NCBI RefSeq assembly: GCF_900101705.1
Contig: NZ_FNAC01000016.1
Location: 27,935-91,934 of the forward strand
DNA: 64,000 nt
DNA from: Algoriphagus faecimaris
Lineage (GTDB): Bacteria > Bacteroidota > Bacteroidia > Cytophagales > Cyclobacteriaceae
Reading direction: 5' to 3'
Below, piece after piece: positions 33,771 through 42,676 of the stretch. The notes below the pieces were generated by a model. The model worked only from the letters and a program-made list of their open reading frames with translations. It did not search any database and had not been told where the DNA came from. The number at the start of each line of letters is the position of its first letter. The stretch's first letter is position 1. A program made the translations under genes and the position numbers.

Positions 33771-33895
33771 AGAACCCTCGGGTTTGAAATCGACCAGAGG
33801 AAGATTCGCGAGGGGATGTGCCGCATGTCGGTAAGTATGAGTAATCCTTATCTCTCTCAAAAGCCAAGTTCAGCAATGATTTATTCTTTTTATAT
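33771..33895 (+). pseudogene. Decayed second copy of tRNA-Ser 3' end and terminator
   Basis: The segment around 33847-33895 repeats the end of tRNA-Ser and its terminator with a 167-nt offset: TCTCTCTCAAAAGCCAAG then TTCAGCAATGATTT, against CTCTCTGCAAAGCCAAA then TTCAGCAATGATTT at 33685. The second terminator stem no longer pairs well (AAGCCAAG with TTTATTCTT). The preceding 70-80 nt sit where the tRNA body would be but no tRNA can be folded. It looks like an old duplication relic. Confidence 0.55.
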
Positions 33896-34596
33896 CGTAA
33901 AAATCCAATTTTATGTCTTCTGAGATACTAATTAGGATTGATGTATCTATCAATTTTTTATCCTGAGTTTTTTCTAGCCATAATGAGAGACGTAATAAAG
34001 CCTAGCTGAAGAAAGGATTTAAGAAAGTGTATCAATTCTAGTAGTTGGAGCTGGGTGTCCTCCAATTTCATGGGAGAGTGATTCATATCATTAGATAAAA
34101 AATGGTGGTACAATCTATTTACGCAGCTATTCTAAATAAGAGACGGGTTAATTTTAATTAGTAGCCTGATTTATGATGTTTTTGGGGGTGAAATATCCCA
34201 TCAGTTTTTACTTTTTTGGACTCATGATAAAAAATTGAAAGAATGACAGGCGAAATAAAATTTCAATTTTCGGATATAATCCCTACATCCTATTGAATTC
34301 AGTAGTTAAAATTTCAAATCATCAAAAATCTCGTTTATTCTCACATTTTTATTTTTGATTCTGCTAAAAAATGAGAACCTTTCAGACGGTTTTAAGGAAA
34401 GTGAATCTTCCAAAGAGGAAAATAAAAATTGTCCGCTCGTGTAAAAAATGCCTATTTATGGCATTAAATGCAGACTTTTCGAAAAAAATCTAAGGAAGTG
34501 CATTGTTTTTTGAAAGCAAAAAATGATAACTTTAAAACTCGATTTTACTGTAGAAACCATTTAACCTTTATCAAAAGTCTATTTAAAATTCACATT
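33896..34596. other. Long AT-rich intergenic region upstream of exbB
   Basis: About 700 nt without a gene I can support. A short hairpin AATGCC/GGCATT lies at 34447-34465, and the exbB promoter candidate is at 34503-34534. An in-frame extension of exbB back to 34468 has no conserved content. I see nothing else in the stretch. Confidence 0.5.
34503..34534 (+). promoter_or_regulatory. Candidate promoter of the exbB operon
   Basis: TTG (34503-34505), a 21-nt spacer and TAACTTTA (34527-34534) match the phylum consensus except for the last base of the -7 box. The predicted start leaves a leader of about 57 nt before the exbB ATG. Confidence 0.5.
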
Positions 34597-35406
34597 ATGA
34601 GAAAGTTAATCGCTTTGTTCATGCTTGCAGGTATTCTATTTGCGCCTGTTTTCGCTAACGCACAAGAAGCAGAATCAGATTCTGCCGCCCAGGAAGAAAC
34701 TACCCCAGTAATGGAGGAGCCAGCGGCTACTCCTGCAATCGTCGATGACGAAATTATTGCTGAGGAGCAAAGCTTCCACCAAGTTGTAAAAGAGAAGTTC
34801 ATCGAAGGTGACCCTATCTTCATGTCTCCAGTATTGATCTGCTTGATCTTAGGATTGGCAGTAGCATTGGAAAGAATTGTAACTCTTAACCTATCAACTA
34901 CCAACACCAAGAAATTGTTGACTAAGGTAGAAGAAGCTTTGGCTTCTGGAGGTATCGAGGCTGCTAAAGACGTGACCAAAGGAACTAAGGGTCCTGTGGC
35001 TTCCATCTTTACACAAGGTCTGATGAGATATTCTGAAGGCATCGAAATGGTGGAGAAATCCATTATTGCTTATGGTTCTGTAGAAATGGGCCGTTTGGAG
35101 AAAGGTCTCGTATGGATCTCCTTGTTTATCTCCCTTGCTCCAATGTTGGGTTTCATGGGTACGGTAATCGGTATGATCGGTGCATTTGACTCTATCGAAG
35201 CAGCTGGTGATATCTCTCCTTCACTCGTGGCTGGTGGTATTAAAATCGCCCTTTTGACCACAGTAGCTGGTTTGATTGTTGCGATTATCCTTCAGTTGTT
35301 CTACAACTACTGTGTGGCTAAAATTGATTCTTTGGTTAATGACATGGAAGATGCTTCTATCTCTTTGGTAGACATCCTTGTAAAGCACAAATTGACTGGT
35401 AAGTAA
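34597..35406 (+). CDS. exbB: MotA/TolQ/ExbB proton channel protein
   Basis: A 269-residue inner-membrane protein that, with ExbD, converts proton motive force into energy for TonB-dependent outer-membrane transport. The start at 34597 (MRKLIALFML) gives a signal-peptide-like first segment and is preferred over 34468. A periplasmic Glu/Ala/Pro-rich stretch follows (about residues 25-65). The three ExbB helices come next: SPVLICLILGLAVALERI, then the pair ISLFISLAPMLGFMGTVIGMIGAF and the SPSLVAGGIKIALLTTVAGLIVAIILQLFYNY region. First gene of a four-gene operon. Confidence 0.92.
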   Translation: MRKLIALFMLAGILFAPVFANAQEAESDSAAQEETTPVMEEPAATPAIVDDEIIAEEQSFHQVVKEKFIEGDPIFMSPVLICLILGLAVALERIVTLNLSTTNTKKLLTKVEEALASGGIEAAKDVTKGTKGPVASIFTQGLMRYSEGIEMVEKSIIAYGSVEMGRLEKGLVWISLFISLAPMLGFMGTVIGMIGAFDSIEAAGDISPSLVAGGIKIALLTTVAGLIVAIILQLFYNYCVAKIDSLVNDMEDASISLVDILVKHKLTGK

Positions 35407-35463
35407 TTTACCGACTGTTTGTTGATTTCAAATTGTTCAAGTTAACCCCAAAGAAGAAATATT

Positions 35464-35793
35464 ATGGATACTTATGACATCTTTCTATATGCAGGCTACC
35501 TGTTGATTGTCGTAGGAGCGTTCTTCGCGATTGTAATGCCTTTAATCAAGTCGTTTGACAATCCAAAGTCTCTCTTAAAGACAGCAATCGGAATCGCTGC
35601 TATTGTAGTATTGTTCTTCATTGCTTACTCAGTTTCTAGTAATGAAGTACTACCAAAATTTGAAGCAGACCCCTTCAATCTTACGCCAGAAGGCTCCCAG
35701 TTTGTCGGTGGTATGCTGATTACAACCTACATTTTGTTTCTAATAGCATTAGTGGGTATTGTCTTTACAGAATTAAATAAAGCTATCAAGTAA
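35464..35793 (+). CDS. Small membrane protein of the ExbB/ExbD operon
   Basis: A 109-residue protein with three hydrophobic segments (about residues 8-30, 41-60 and 78-104). It has no recognisable catalytic motif. It lies between exbB and the first exbD, ending 1 nt before the latter. Such a small three-helix protein in this position is common in Bacteroidota energiser operons as far as I know the family. It could be an accessory subunit of the Ton motor. Function unknown. Confidence 0.8.
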   Translation: MDTYDIFLYAGYLLIVVGAFFAIVMPLIKSFDNPKSLLKTAIGIAAIVVLFFIAYSVSSNEVLPKFEADPFNLTPEGSQFVGGMLITTYILFLIALVGIVFTELNKAIK

Positions 35794-35794
35794 T

Positions 35795-36427
35795 ATGGCC
35801 AGAAAGAAAAATAGAACGAGTCAGGAGGTCAATGCAGGTTCTATGGCAGATATTGCTTTCCTGCTCCTGATCTTCTTTCTTGTCACCACCACGATCGCTT
35901 CGGATAAAGGAATTCTTAATGTTCTACCTCCCAAGCTTGATCCCAACAATCCTCCACCGGAGATTGATAAGAACGAGCGGAATATCTTTACGATCCTTGT
36001 CAATGCAAATGATGATTTGCTTGTAGAAGGGGATTATAGAGAGAGTTCTGATGGTCTTGATGAAGAGATTAAGCTTTTCGTCTTGAATTTCGGCCAGCCA
36101 GATGACGAGGCTTCTGCGCTTTATAATAGCCTGCCAGCTAGTCTCAAGGCTTTGTCAGGAAGAAATCCGGAATCCTCTGATCATCCTAACGAAGCGGTAG
36201 TTTCTATCAAGACCAATAGAGGTACTAGCTATGAAAAATACCTTGAAGTGTTTGATTTAGCTAAGAAAGCCTACTTTGACATCTATGCAGCTCGAGTCAA
36301 TTTAACTACTGATGAGTATCGTGCTTTAAGTGGTAAAGATGCGGCAGAGCAAGCATTGATTGACAGAGGTAAGGAAGGAATTCCAATGGCGATTTCGATT
36401 GCAGAACCAGATAAAATAGGAAGTTGA
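35795..36427 (+). CDS. exbD: ExbD/TolR family biopolymer transport protein, long form
   Basis: A 210-residue inner-membrane protein with one N-terminal helix (MADIAFLLLIFFLVTTTIAS, residues 17-36) that contains the essential Asp (ADIAF). The periplasmic domain is longer than usual, with an inserted segment at about 70-120 before the conserved SIKTNRGTSYEKYLEVFDLAKKAY. It pairs with the second ExbD gene, which begins 1 nt after its stop. Two different ExbDs with one ExbB is the typical Bacteroidota arrangement and may form a mixed dimer. Confidence 0.9.
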   Translation: MARKKNRTSQEVNAGSMADIAFLLLIFFLVTTTIASDKGILNVLPPKLDPNNPPPEIDKNERNIFTILVNANDDLLVEGDYRESSDGLDEEIKLFVLNFGQPDDEASALYNSLPASLKALSGRNPESSDHPNEAVVSIKTNRGTSYEKYLEVFDLAKKAYFDIYAARVNLTTDEYRALSGKDAAEQALIDRGKEGIPMAISIAEPDKIGS

Positions 36428-36428
36428 T

Positions 36429-36890
36429 ATGGCAAAGTTTAGCAAAAAGACGAAAACGTCTGAAAATATTCCCACCTCTGCATTGCCAGATATCATCTTC
36501 ATGCTTCTCTTCTTCTTCATGGTTACGACCGTGTTGAGAGAGCAAGATATCTTGGTTGAGCAAAAGATCCCGGCGGCTACTCAGCTTCAGAAACTTCAGA
36601 AGAAAACTTTGATTTCTTACGTTTACATCGGTAAGCCAAAGAATACTGCACTTTATGGTTCAGAGCCAAGAGTGCAAGCAAATGATGCTCTTCTGAATAC
36701 AGCTGACATTGTACAGTGGGTAAACAGAGAGCGTGATGCGCTACCTGAATCTGATCGTCCAATGATTACCATTTCCATGAAAGTCGATAGAGACGTGAAA
36801 ATGGGACCTATTTCCGATGTTCAGTCCGAACTGCGTGAAGCAGATGCCCGTCGTGTACTTTATGCCTCTATTGGTAAAGTAGACCGATAA
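36429..36890 (+). CDS. exbD: ExbD/TolR family biopolymer transport protein, short form
   Basis: A 153-residue protein with a cytoplasmic Lys/Thr-rich N-terminus, one helix (SALPDIIFMLLFFFMVTTVL, about 17-36) containing the conserved Asp in PDIIF, and a compact periplasmic domain ending with DVQSELREADARRVLYA. It is the last gene of the exbB operon and is followed by a hairpin terminator. Confidence 0.9.
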   Translation: MAKFSKKTKTSENIPTSALPDIIFMLLFFFMVTTVLREQDILVEQKIPAATQLQKLQKKTLISYVYIGKPKNTALYGSEPRVQANDALLNTADIVQWVNRERDALPESDRPMITISMKVDRDVKMGPISDVQSELREADARRVLYASIGKVDR

Positions 36891-36914
36891 TATCGAATTT
36901 TAATACAATCAATA

Positions 36915-36944
36915 AAGCTGCTTCGTAAAGAAGTGGCTTTTTTT
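36915..36944 (+). terminator. Terminator of the exbB operon
   Basis: A 10-bp stem AAGCTGCTTC (36915-36924) / GAAGTGGCTT (36930-36939), with two G-T pairs and loop GTAAA, is followed by seven T. Confidence 0.85.
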
Positions 36945-36954
36945 ATTTAAGACT

Positions 36955-38280
36955 ATGCTACTATCTCTTAAAAATAAAAATAAGGTCCAAAATGCATGGG
37001 CTATGTATGATTGGGCTAATTCAGTATATAGTCTGGTAATCACTTCCACTATTTTTCCGGTGTATTACAATTCTGTAACCAAAGGATTGAGTGAGCTTGA
37101 TTATGTGTCTTTTTTTGGTTTTGAGATTATCAATACTGTTCTCTACTCTTATTCCATTTCTTTTTCTTTTTTGGTCATAGCTATCCTTTCCCCCTTGCTT
37201 TCTGGCATCGCAGACTCTAGTGGAAAAAAACTAGAGTTCATGAAGTTTTTCGCTTATTTAGGTTCAGTGGCCTGTATAGGCTTATTCTTTTTTGACTCTT
37301 CTAATATCGAGTGGGGTATCATTTGTAGTATTACAGCTAGCATAGGATATGCAGGAAGTATTGTCTTTTACAATGCCTATTTACCTGAAATTTCAGAAGA
37401 AAAGGAATACGACTTATTGAGTGCTAAGGGATTTGCCCTAGGCTATATTGGCTCGGTTATTCTTCTGATTATTAATCTGATAATGATCCAAATGCCCCAT
37501 TGGTTTGGTATTCCAGAAGGTGGGTTTGCTGCTCGTTTATCCTTTTTGATTACAGGGCTTTGGTGGGCTGGTTTTTCTCAAATCCCTTTTCGTTTTTTGC
37601 CCAAAAACCCTTACAATAAAAAGATAAAAAGAGAATTTCTGCTTCAAGGCTATCAGGAGATCAGGAAAGTATTCCGTGAGGTTCGACAGATAAAAGTTAT
37701 GAATCGATTTTTGGCTTCTTTCTTCTTTTATTCGATGGGAGTTCAGACTGTCATGTATTTGGCAGCTACTTTTGGAGATAAGGAACTGGGGCTTCCTGGA
37801 GATCAATTAATTATTACAATTTTGATTATTCAGTTTGTCGCTATTATAGGAAGTTATTTGTTTGCTTTTATTTCTAAGAAATATGGAAATAAACTTAGTT
37901 TGGTGATTATGGTTTTGATTTGGACATTGATTTGCGGTGCGGCCTACTACGTTTATACAGTTTATGAATTTTTTGCATTAGCTTTTGTAGTAGGATTAGT
38001 AATGGGAGGAATTCAATCGCTTTCCCGATCTACCTTTTCTAAGCTAATTCCCAAATCTACTACTCAGCATGCCAGCTATTTCAGTTTTTACGACGTAACT
38101 GAAAAATTGGCAATTGTGATTGGGACCTTTTCATATGGTGCTATAGAGCAATTAACGGGTAGTATGAGAAACTCAGCACTTTCTCTCGGTATATTCTTCT
38201 TAGTAGGTTTAGGATTTTTACTCTTGGTAAGTATTCCTAAAAGAGATTTGTCAACTGAAGCCCTGTTGAATCATGATTAA
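36955..38280 (+). CDS. MFS transporter of the UMF1 (Atg22-like) family
   Basis: A 441-residue inner-membrane transporter with about 12 hydrophobic segments. The UMF1 signature is at the N-terminus (NAWAMYDWANSVYSLVITST), with a conserved SPLLSGIADSSGKK loop between helices and the later GGIQSLSRSTFSKLIP motif. Members are related to yeast vacuolar amino-acid effluxer Atg22, but bacterial substrates are unknown. It overlaps nnr by 8 nt, so the two are coupled. Confidence 0.87.
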   Translation: MLLSLKNKNKVQNAWAMYDWANSVYSLVITSTIFPVYYNSVTKGLSELDYVSFFGFEIINTVLYSYSISFSFLVIAILSPLLSGIADSSGKKLEFMKFFAYLGSVACIGLFFFDSSNIEWGIICSITASIGYAGSIVFYNAYLPEISEEKEYDLLSAKGFALGYIGSVILLIINLIMIQMPHWFGIPEGGFAARLSFLITGLWWAGFSQIPFRFLPKNPYNKKIKREFLLQGYQEIRKVFREVRQIKVMNRFLASFFFYSMGVQTVMYLAATFGDKELGLPGDQLIITILIIQFVAIIGSYLFAFISKKYGNKLSLVIMVLIWTLICGAAYYVYTVYEFFALAFVVGLVMGGIQSLSRSTFSKLIPKSTTQHASYFSFYDVTEKLAIVIGTFSYGAIEQLTGSMRNSALSLGIFFLVGLGFLLLVSIPKRDLSTEALLNHD

Positions 38281-39745
38281 AATCCTGAAAGGTAAATCGG
38301 TCAAGGAGTTAGACCTTTTGCACTGTGAATTTAGTGGTCAGAAAAGCCTCGAACTTATGGAAAATGCCGCAGATGCATTCACCAAATGGTTGGTAAGTAG
38401 CTTTTCTGATTCCGAACAGCGTGTCCGGATTTTCTGTGGGGCAGGAAATAATGGTGGGGATGGTTTTGCTATTGCCAGATTGCTTTCTGATAAAGGTTTT
38501 ACTGTCGAAGTGGTCGGCTGTTTTTCTGATGGAACTAAGCTTAGCCCTGATGCTCAAGCTAATTTTGATCGGCTTCCGAGGGAGGTTAATTTTTCTTTTT
38601 TTCAATCCAATCAACTCTATTCTGAATTTGATTTGATTATTGATGCCTATTTGGGTGTGGGACTGACAGGCAATCTCAGAAAAGAGGCGAAAGAAATCAT
38701 TGAGGTAATGAATGGGTGTACAGGGGACAAGATAGCAGTAGATATTCCAAGTGGTTTGCCTGCAGATTCTATCGCTCAATCAGTGACTTTTCAAGCGGAC
38801 TTCACCCTTACTTTTGCTTTTCCAAAGCTCAGCCTACTACTACCAGAAAATGCATTGTTGACTGGAGAGCTTATTGTAGCTGATATTGGAATTAGTCCTG
38901 AACTTTATGAGCATTTTAGTGATGAATTGTATTTTTTGAAATCAATTGATATCCCAAAGCTTCATCGAAAGTTTCATCGATTTTCGCATAAAGGGGATTT
39001 TGGCAAAATTCTTTTGATAGGAGGAAGTCCTGGAAAAATGGGGGCACTTCACCTTTCGGCTAAGAGTGCTTTGCGAACTGGTGCCGGATTAGTCACTTGC
39101 TATTTGGAGCAAAGTGAGCGAATGATACTGCAATCTTCTTTGCCAGAAGCTATGTGTTTATGGGGTGAAATTCCCAGTCTTGAGAAGTTTGATGCAATCG
39201 GAATTGGTCCTGGCTGGGGGGTAATTAATCGTAGCGAGGTATTGAAATTTATACTAATGAATTGCACTTCCCCATTAGTATTAGATGCTGATGCAATCAA
39301 TTTACTTGCTGAGTATCCAGAGTTAATCGAGTTACTTCCCGAAAACACAATCTTAACTCCGCATCCGGGCGAGTTTGATCGTCTGCTTGGCAAATCCAGT
39401 GATCATCTAGAGCGACTTCAAAAAGCGAGACAATTTGCGATGAAGCGCAATATACTTTTGATTCTAAAAGGGGCGAATTCGGTCATTTCACTGCCTGATG
39501 GGCGTCAACTCATCAACTCTACGGGAACCAAATACATGGCTACAGGAGGTTCTGGAGATGTTTTGACAGGAATGATTACGGCCTTTTTAGGGATGGGATA
39601 TTCTGCAGAATACGCAGCTATTTGTGGAGTATATCATCATGGGCTGGCTGGAGAATTTGCCGGTTTCAAAAGGAAATATGGCACCATTGCGGGAGATTTG
39701 ATAGAAGAGATTCCGGCGACCTTTATTGCTATGGGGATAGAATGA
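38273..39745 (+). CDS. nnr: Bifunctional NAD(P)H-hydrate epimerase / ADP-dependent dehydratase
   Basis: A 490-residue repair enzyme that restores damaged NAD(P)HX. The N-terminal YjeF epimerase domain (about 1-210) has CGAGNNGGDGFAIARLL and the VDIPSGLPAD motif. The C-terminal ribokinase-like dehydratase domain (about 225-485) has GGSPGKMGALHLSAKSALRTGAGL, ILTPHPGEFDRLL and the ATP/ADP-site GGSGDVLTGMI. The length and domain order match the E. coli fusion protein. It is translationally coupled to the UMF1 transporter by an 8-nt overlap. Confidence 0.93.
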   Translation: MIKILKGKSVKELDLLHCEFSGQKSLELMENAADAFTKWLVSSFSDSEQRVRIFCGAGNNGGDGFAIARLLSDKGFTVEVVGCFSDGTKLSPDAQANFDRLPREVNFSFFQSNQLYSEFDLIIDAYLGVGLTGNLRKEAKEIIEVMNGCTGDKIAVDIPSGLPADSIAQSVTFQADFTLTFAFPKLSLLLPENALLTGELIVADIGISPELYEHFSDELYFLKSIDIPKLHRKFHRFSHKGDFGKILLIGGSPGKMGALHLSAKSALRTGAGLVTCYLEQSERMILQSSLPEAMCLWGEIPSLEKFDAIGIGPGWGVINRSEVLKFILMNCTSPLVLDADAINLLAEYPELIELLPENTILTPHPGEFDRLLGKSSDHLERLQKARQFAMKRNILLILKGANSVISLPDGRQLINSTGTKYMATGGSGDVLTGMITAFLGMGYSAEYAAICGVYHHGLAGEFAGFKRKYGTIAGDLIEEIPATFIAMGIE

Positions 39746-39809
39746 TAAAAAAGAATCTCAGGAGCAAACTATCTTTTGGATATGGTGGTTTTGGGCTAAA
39801 GAATTTTTA

Positions 39810-40997
39810 ATGAACCGAGAAAAATTACTGCTCTGGACCCTTGCGGCCATCAATTTTATTCATATCGTTGACTTTATGATTTTGATGCCTCTTGGTCCTC
39901 AATTGATGCGCGTATTTGATATTTCTCCGAGAGAATTTGGGTTATTGGTATCTTCCTATACATTTAGTGCAGGTGTTTCAAGCTTTTTTGGCGCTTTCTT
40001 TTTGGATCGATTCGATCGAAAGAAGATTTTACTTTGGGTTTATGTGGGATTTTCGATTGCAACTCTAGGGTGTGCACTTTCTCCTAATTATCCGATTCTT
40101 CTAATAGCTCGAGTGATCTCAGGGCTTTTTGGCGGATTGACCTCTGCGTTGATTTTAGCGATTATCGGGGATGTGATTCCCAATGAACGCCGAGGACGCG
40201 CCATGGGCTTGGTAATGGCAGCCTTTTCAGTAGCCTCAGTGCTAGGCGTACCCATGGGTTTGTTCTTGGCAAGTTTGTCCGATTGGCACATGCCCTTTTA
40301 CATTTTAACGGGATTATCGCTCGTGAGCTTAGGGATGATTTTCCGATTTATCCCCAATATAACAGAGCATCTTGGCAAAGAAATTCAGCGTCCTCATCCC
40401 ATGGTGGTGGTTCGTCGGGTAACAAGTAATCCCAATCAGATGCGTGCGATTACTTTGTCAGTGATGATGATGTTTGGGCAGTTTATGATTATCCCTTTTT
40501 TAAGTCCATATACTGTGGCTAATGTAGGATTCACAGAGATGCAGCTGACCTATATTTATATGGCTGGTGGGGCTTTTACTATTTTCACATCTCCTTGGGT
40601 TGGGAAACTTTCAGATAAGTATGGAAAGCTTCGGATATTTACCATTTTCATGACATTGAATGTAATTCCTATTGCCATCATCACGCATTTGGGAGTAACT
40701 CCAATAGTCTATGTATTATTAGTCTCTACCTTATTTTTTGTGACATCCAATGGTCGGTATGTACCTGCTGCTGCCATTATCACAGGTACAGCCAAGCCAG
40801 AGAATCGAGGTAGTTTTTTGAGTTTCAACTCCGCCGTGCAGCAGTTAGCGACTGGAGTAGCCTCGCTGATCGCAGGCATAATTATAGGTGAGACAGCAAC
40901 AGGCGAACTGACCAATTTTAATGTCGTGGGGTATATTGCTATTGTTTTCAGTTTGCTTTGTATCCCGTTGGCGCGGAGAGTAAAAATAATAAGCTAA
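39810..40997 (+). CDS. MFS transporter (drug:proton antiporter DHA1-like)
   Basis: A 395-residue inner-membrane protein with 12 predicted helices. The MFS loop 2-3 motif is present as FFLDRFDRKKILL and the antiporter-type motif as RVISGLFGGLTSALILAIIGDVIPNERRGRAMG, near residues 93-130. It resembles AraJ/DHA1 efflux proteins. The substrate is unknown. It follows nnr by 64 nt and ends at a bidirectional terminator shared with asnS. Confidence 0.87.
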   Translation: MNREKLLLWTLAAINFIHIVDFMILMPLGPQLMRVFDISPREFGLLVSSYTFSAGVSSFFGAFFLDRFDRKKILLWVYVGFSIATLGCALSPNYPILLIARVISGLFGGLTSALILAIIGDVIPNERRGRAMGLVMAAFSVASVLGVPMGLFLASLSDWHMPFYILTGLSLVSLGMIFRFIPNITEHLGKEIQRPHPMVVVRRVTSNPNQMRAITLSVMMMFGQFMIIPFLSPYTVANVGFTEMQLTYIYMAGGAFTIFTSPWVGKLSDKYGKLRIFTIFMTLNVIPIAIITHLGVTPIVYVLLVSTLFFVTSNGRYVPAAAIITGTAKPENRGSFLSFNSAVQQLATGVASLIAGIIIGETATGELTNFNVVGYIAIVFSLLCIPLARRVKIIS

Positions 40998-41000
40998 AAA

Positions 41001-41026
41001 AATCCCCAACATCTCTGCCGGGGATT
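41001..41026. terminator. Bidirectional terminator between MFS gene and asnS
   Basis: AATCCCC (41001-41007) pairs with GGGGATT (41020-41026). An A run precedes it on the plus strand, which is a T run for the leftward asnS transcript. Confidence 0.75.
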
Positions 41027-41052
41027 CTGATTGTGTTTAAACTGAAAGAATG

Positions 41053-42504
41053 TTAAAATTCCGCATTTCCAGGAGTCCTTGGGAAAGCGATGACATCCCG
41101 GATATTTCCCATACCTGTGACAAACTGGACCATTCTTTCGAAGCCCAATCCAAAGCCTGAATGTGGTGTCGAACCAAATCTACGGGTGTCCAGAAACCAC
41201 CACATTTCATCAGTTGGGATATTAAGTTCCTCCATTCGGCTAACTAATAACTCCATTCGCTCTTCCCGTTGGGAACCGCCTATGATTTCTCCAATTCCTG
41301 GGAAAAGAATATCCATCGCTGCGACGGTTTTTCCATCCTCATTCTGTCTCATGTAGAAAGACTTGATTTCTTTAGGATAATCGGTCAATATCACCGGTTT
41401 TTTGAAGTGCTTCTCGACCAGGTATCTTTCATGTTCGGACTGTAGATCGGCTCCCCACTCTTCAATTAAGAACTGAAATTTTTTCTTCTGATTGGGTTTA
41501 GATCGTTTAAGAATTTCAATTGCTTCGGTGTAAGTGATTCGAACGAAATCATTTTCAGCAACAAATTTCAGCTTTTCGATGAGTCTCATTTCGGAACGTT
41601 GGTCTACTGGCTTAGACTTTTCCTCATCCAAAAGCCTATTTTCCAAAAATTTGAGATCTTCCTGACAATTAGTAAGGGCATAGTTGATGAGATACTTCAA
41701 GAAGTCCTCTGCTAGATCTGCATTGTCTTCTGCATCGTAAAAGGCCATCTCGGGCTCGATCATCCAAAACTCCGCTAAATGGCGGGTTGTATTGGAGTTT
41801 TCAGCTCGGAAAGTAGGGCCAAAAGTATAGATTTCTGATAGGGCAAGAGCCGCTAGCTCCCCTTCTAATTGACCGGATACGGTGAGGTTTGCTTCTCTTT
41901 CGAAGAAGTCCTGCTTGAAGTCAACTGAGCCATCTTCGGATCGAGGCGGGTTTGCGATATCTAAGGTGGTGACCTTAAAAGTCTCGCCTGCTCCCTCTGC
42001 ATCCGAAGCGGTAATGATCGGTGTGTGGATGTAGAAAAAGCCTTTGTCATTAAAGTATTTATTAACTGCAAAAGCCAGGGCATGCCGTACACGGAAGACC
42101 GCTCCAAAGGTATTGGTACGCATACGGAGGTGAGCGATTTCTCTTAGAAACTCCAAAGAGTGCTTCTTAGGCTGCAGGGGGTATTTTTCGGGATCTGCCT
42201 CTCCGAGCACTTCGATGCTTTTAGCATTGAGTTCGGAAGCTTGGCCTGCACCCTGCGATTCCACCACCGTCCCAGTGACTTTTAGACAGGCACCGGTTGT
42301 GCATTTTTTCAAAACATCCTCAGCGATTACATTGGGATCAGCCACCACTTGATAATTGGTGATAATGGAGCCATCATTGAGAGCAATGAAAGAAACATTT
42401 TTATTGGAACGCTTAGTGCGTACCCAGCCCATAAGGGTGATTTCACTGCCGATTGGATGTTGATCCAGGATGGTCTTGATTTTGACCCGTTTGTTGAACG
42501 CCAT
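41053..42504 (-). CDS. asnS: Asparaginyl-tRNA synthetase
   Basis: A 483-residue class IIb synthetase. An N-terminal OB-fold anticodon-binding domain (about residues 15-110, [19 protein letters not shown]) is followed by the catalytic core. Motif 1 is around [20 protein letters not shown], motif 2 is [25 protein letters not shown] and motif 3 is [15 protein letters not shown] near the C-terminus, ending in [15 protein letters not shown]. The absence of an Asp-specific insertion and the [11 protein letters not shown] motif identify it as AsnS. It is divergent from rpoN. Confidence 0.95.
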   Translation of the reverse strand: MAFNKRVKIKTILDQHPIGSEITLMGWVRTKRSNKNVSFIALNDGSIITNYQVVADPNVIAEDVLKKCTTGACLKVTGTVVESQGAGQASELNAKSIEVLGEADPEKYPLQPKKHSLEFLREIAHLRMRTNTFGAVFRVRHALAFAVNKYFNDKGFFYIHTPIITASDAEGAGETFKVTTLDIANPPRSEDGSVDFKQDFFEREANLTVSGQLEGELAALALSEIYTFGPTFRAENSNTTRHLAEFWMIEPEMAFYDAEDNADLAEDFLKYLINYALTNCQEDLKFLENRLLDEEKSKPVDQRSEMRLIEKLKFVAENDFVRITYTEAIEILKRSKPNQKKKFQFLIEEWGADLQSEHERYLVEKHFKKPVILTDYPKEIKSFYMRQNEDGKTVAAMDILFPGIGEIIGGSQREERMELLVSRMEELNIPTDEMWWFLDTRRFGSTPHSGFGLGFERMVQFVTGMGNIRDVIAFPRTPGNAEF

Positions 42505-42602
42505 GATATTTTTAGATTTGAAAAAGACGGAGATCCGAATTTTTATTGGTTTGCAAAAAAACGATTAAATCAGCTTTTTATCAAAAAATTGCTTGTTTTT
42601 CC

Positions 42603-42610
42603 TAACTTTG
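42603..42610 (+). promoter_or_regulatory. Candidate -7 box for rpoN
   Basis: TAACTTTG matches TAnnTTTG exactly, 66 nt before the rpoN ATG. No TTG is found at the right distance upstream. Confidence 0.3.
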
Positions 42611-42676
42611 AGTTCGGGACTTTTTCAGCGGAAAAGTCCTTTTTTGAACCCAAAAAGCAGGTTTTAACCGATTCAG

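Noticed and set aside
33522..33860. A minus-strand frame covering tRNA-Ser
   Set aside because: It reads antisense through the tRNA and the relic repeat; such frames are a common false call over tRNA-Ser genes.
34468..34596. Extended N-terminus of ExbB starting at 34468
   Set aside because: The added 43 residues show no conservation-like pattern and overlap the predicted promoter; the ATG at 34597 starts a normal leader helix.
39742..39810. A 22-codon peptide between nnr and the MFS gene
   Set aside because: It begins at the nnr stop (ATGATAAAAAAG) but has no conserved content and too little length to support.
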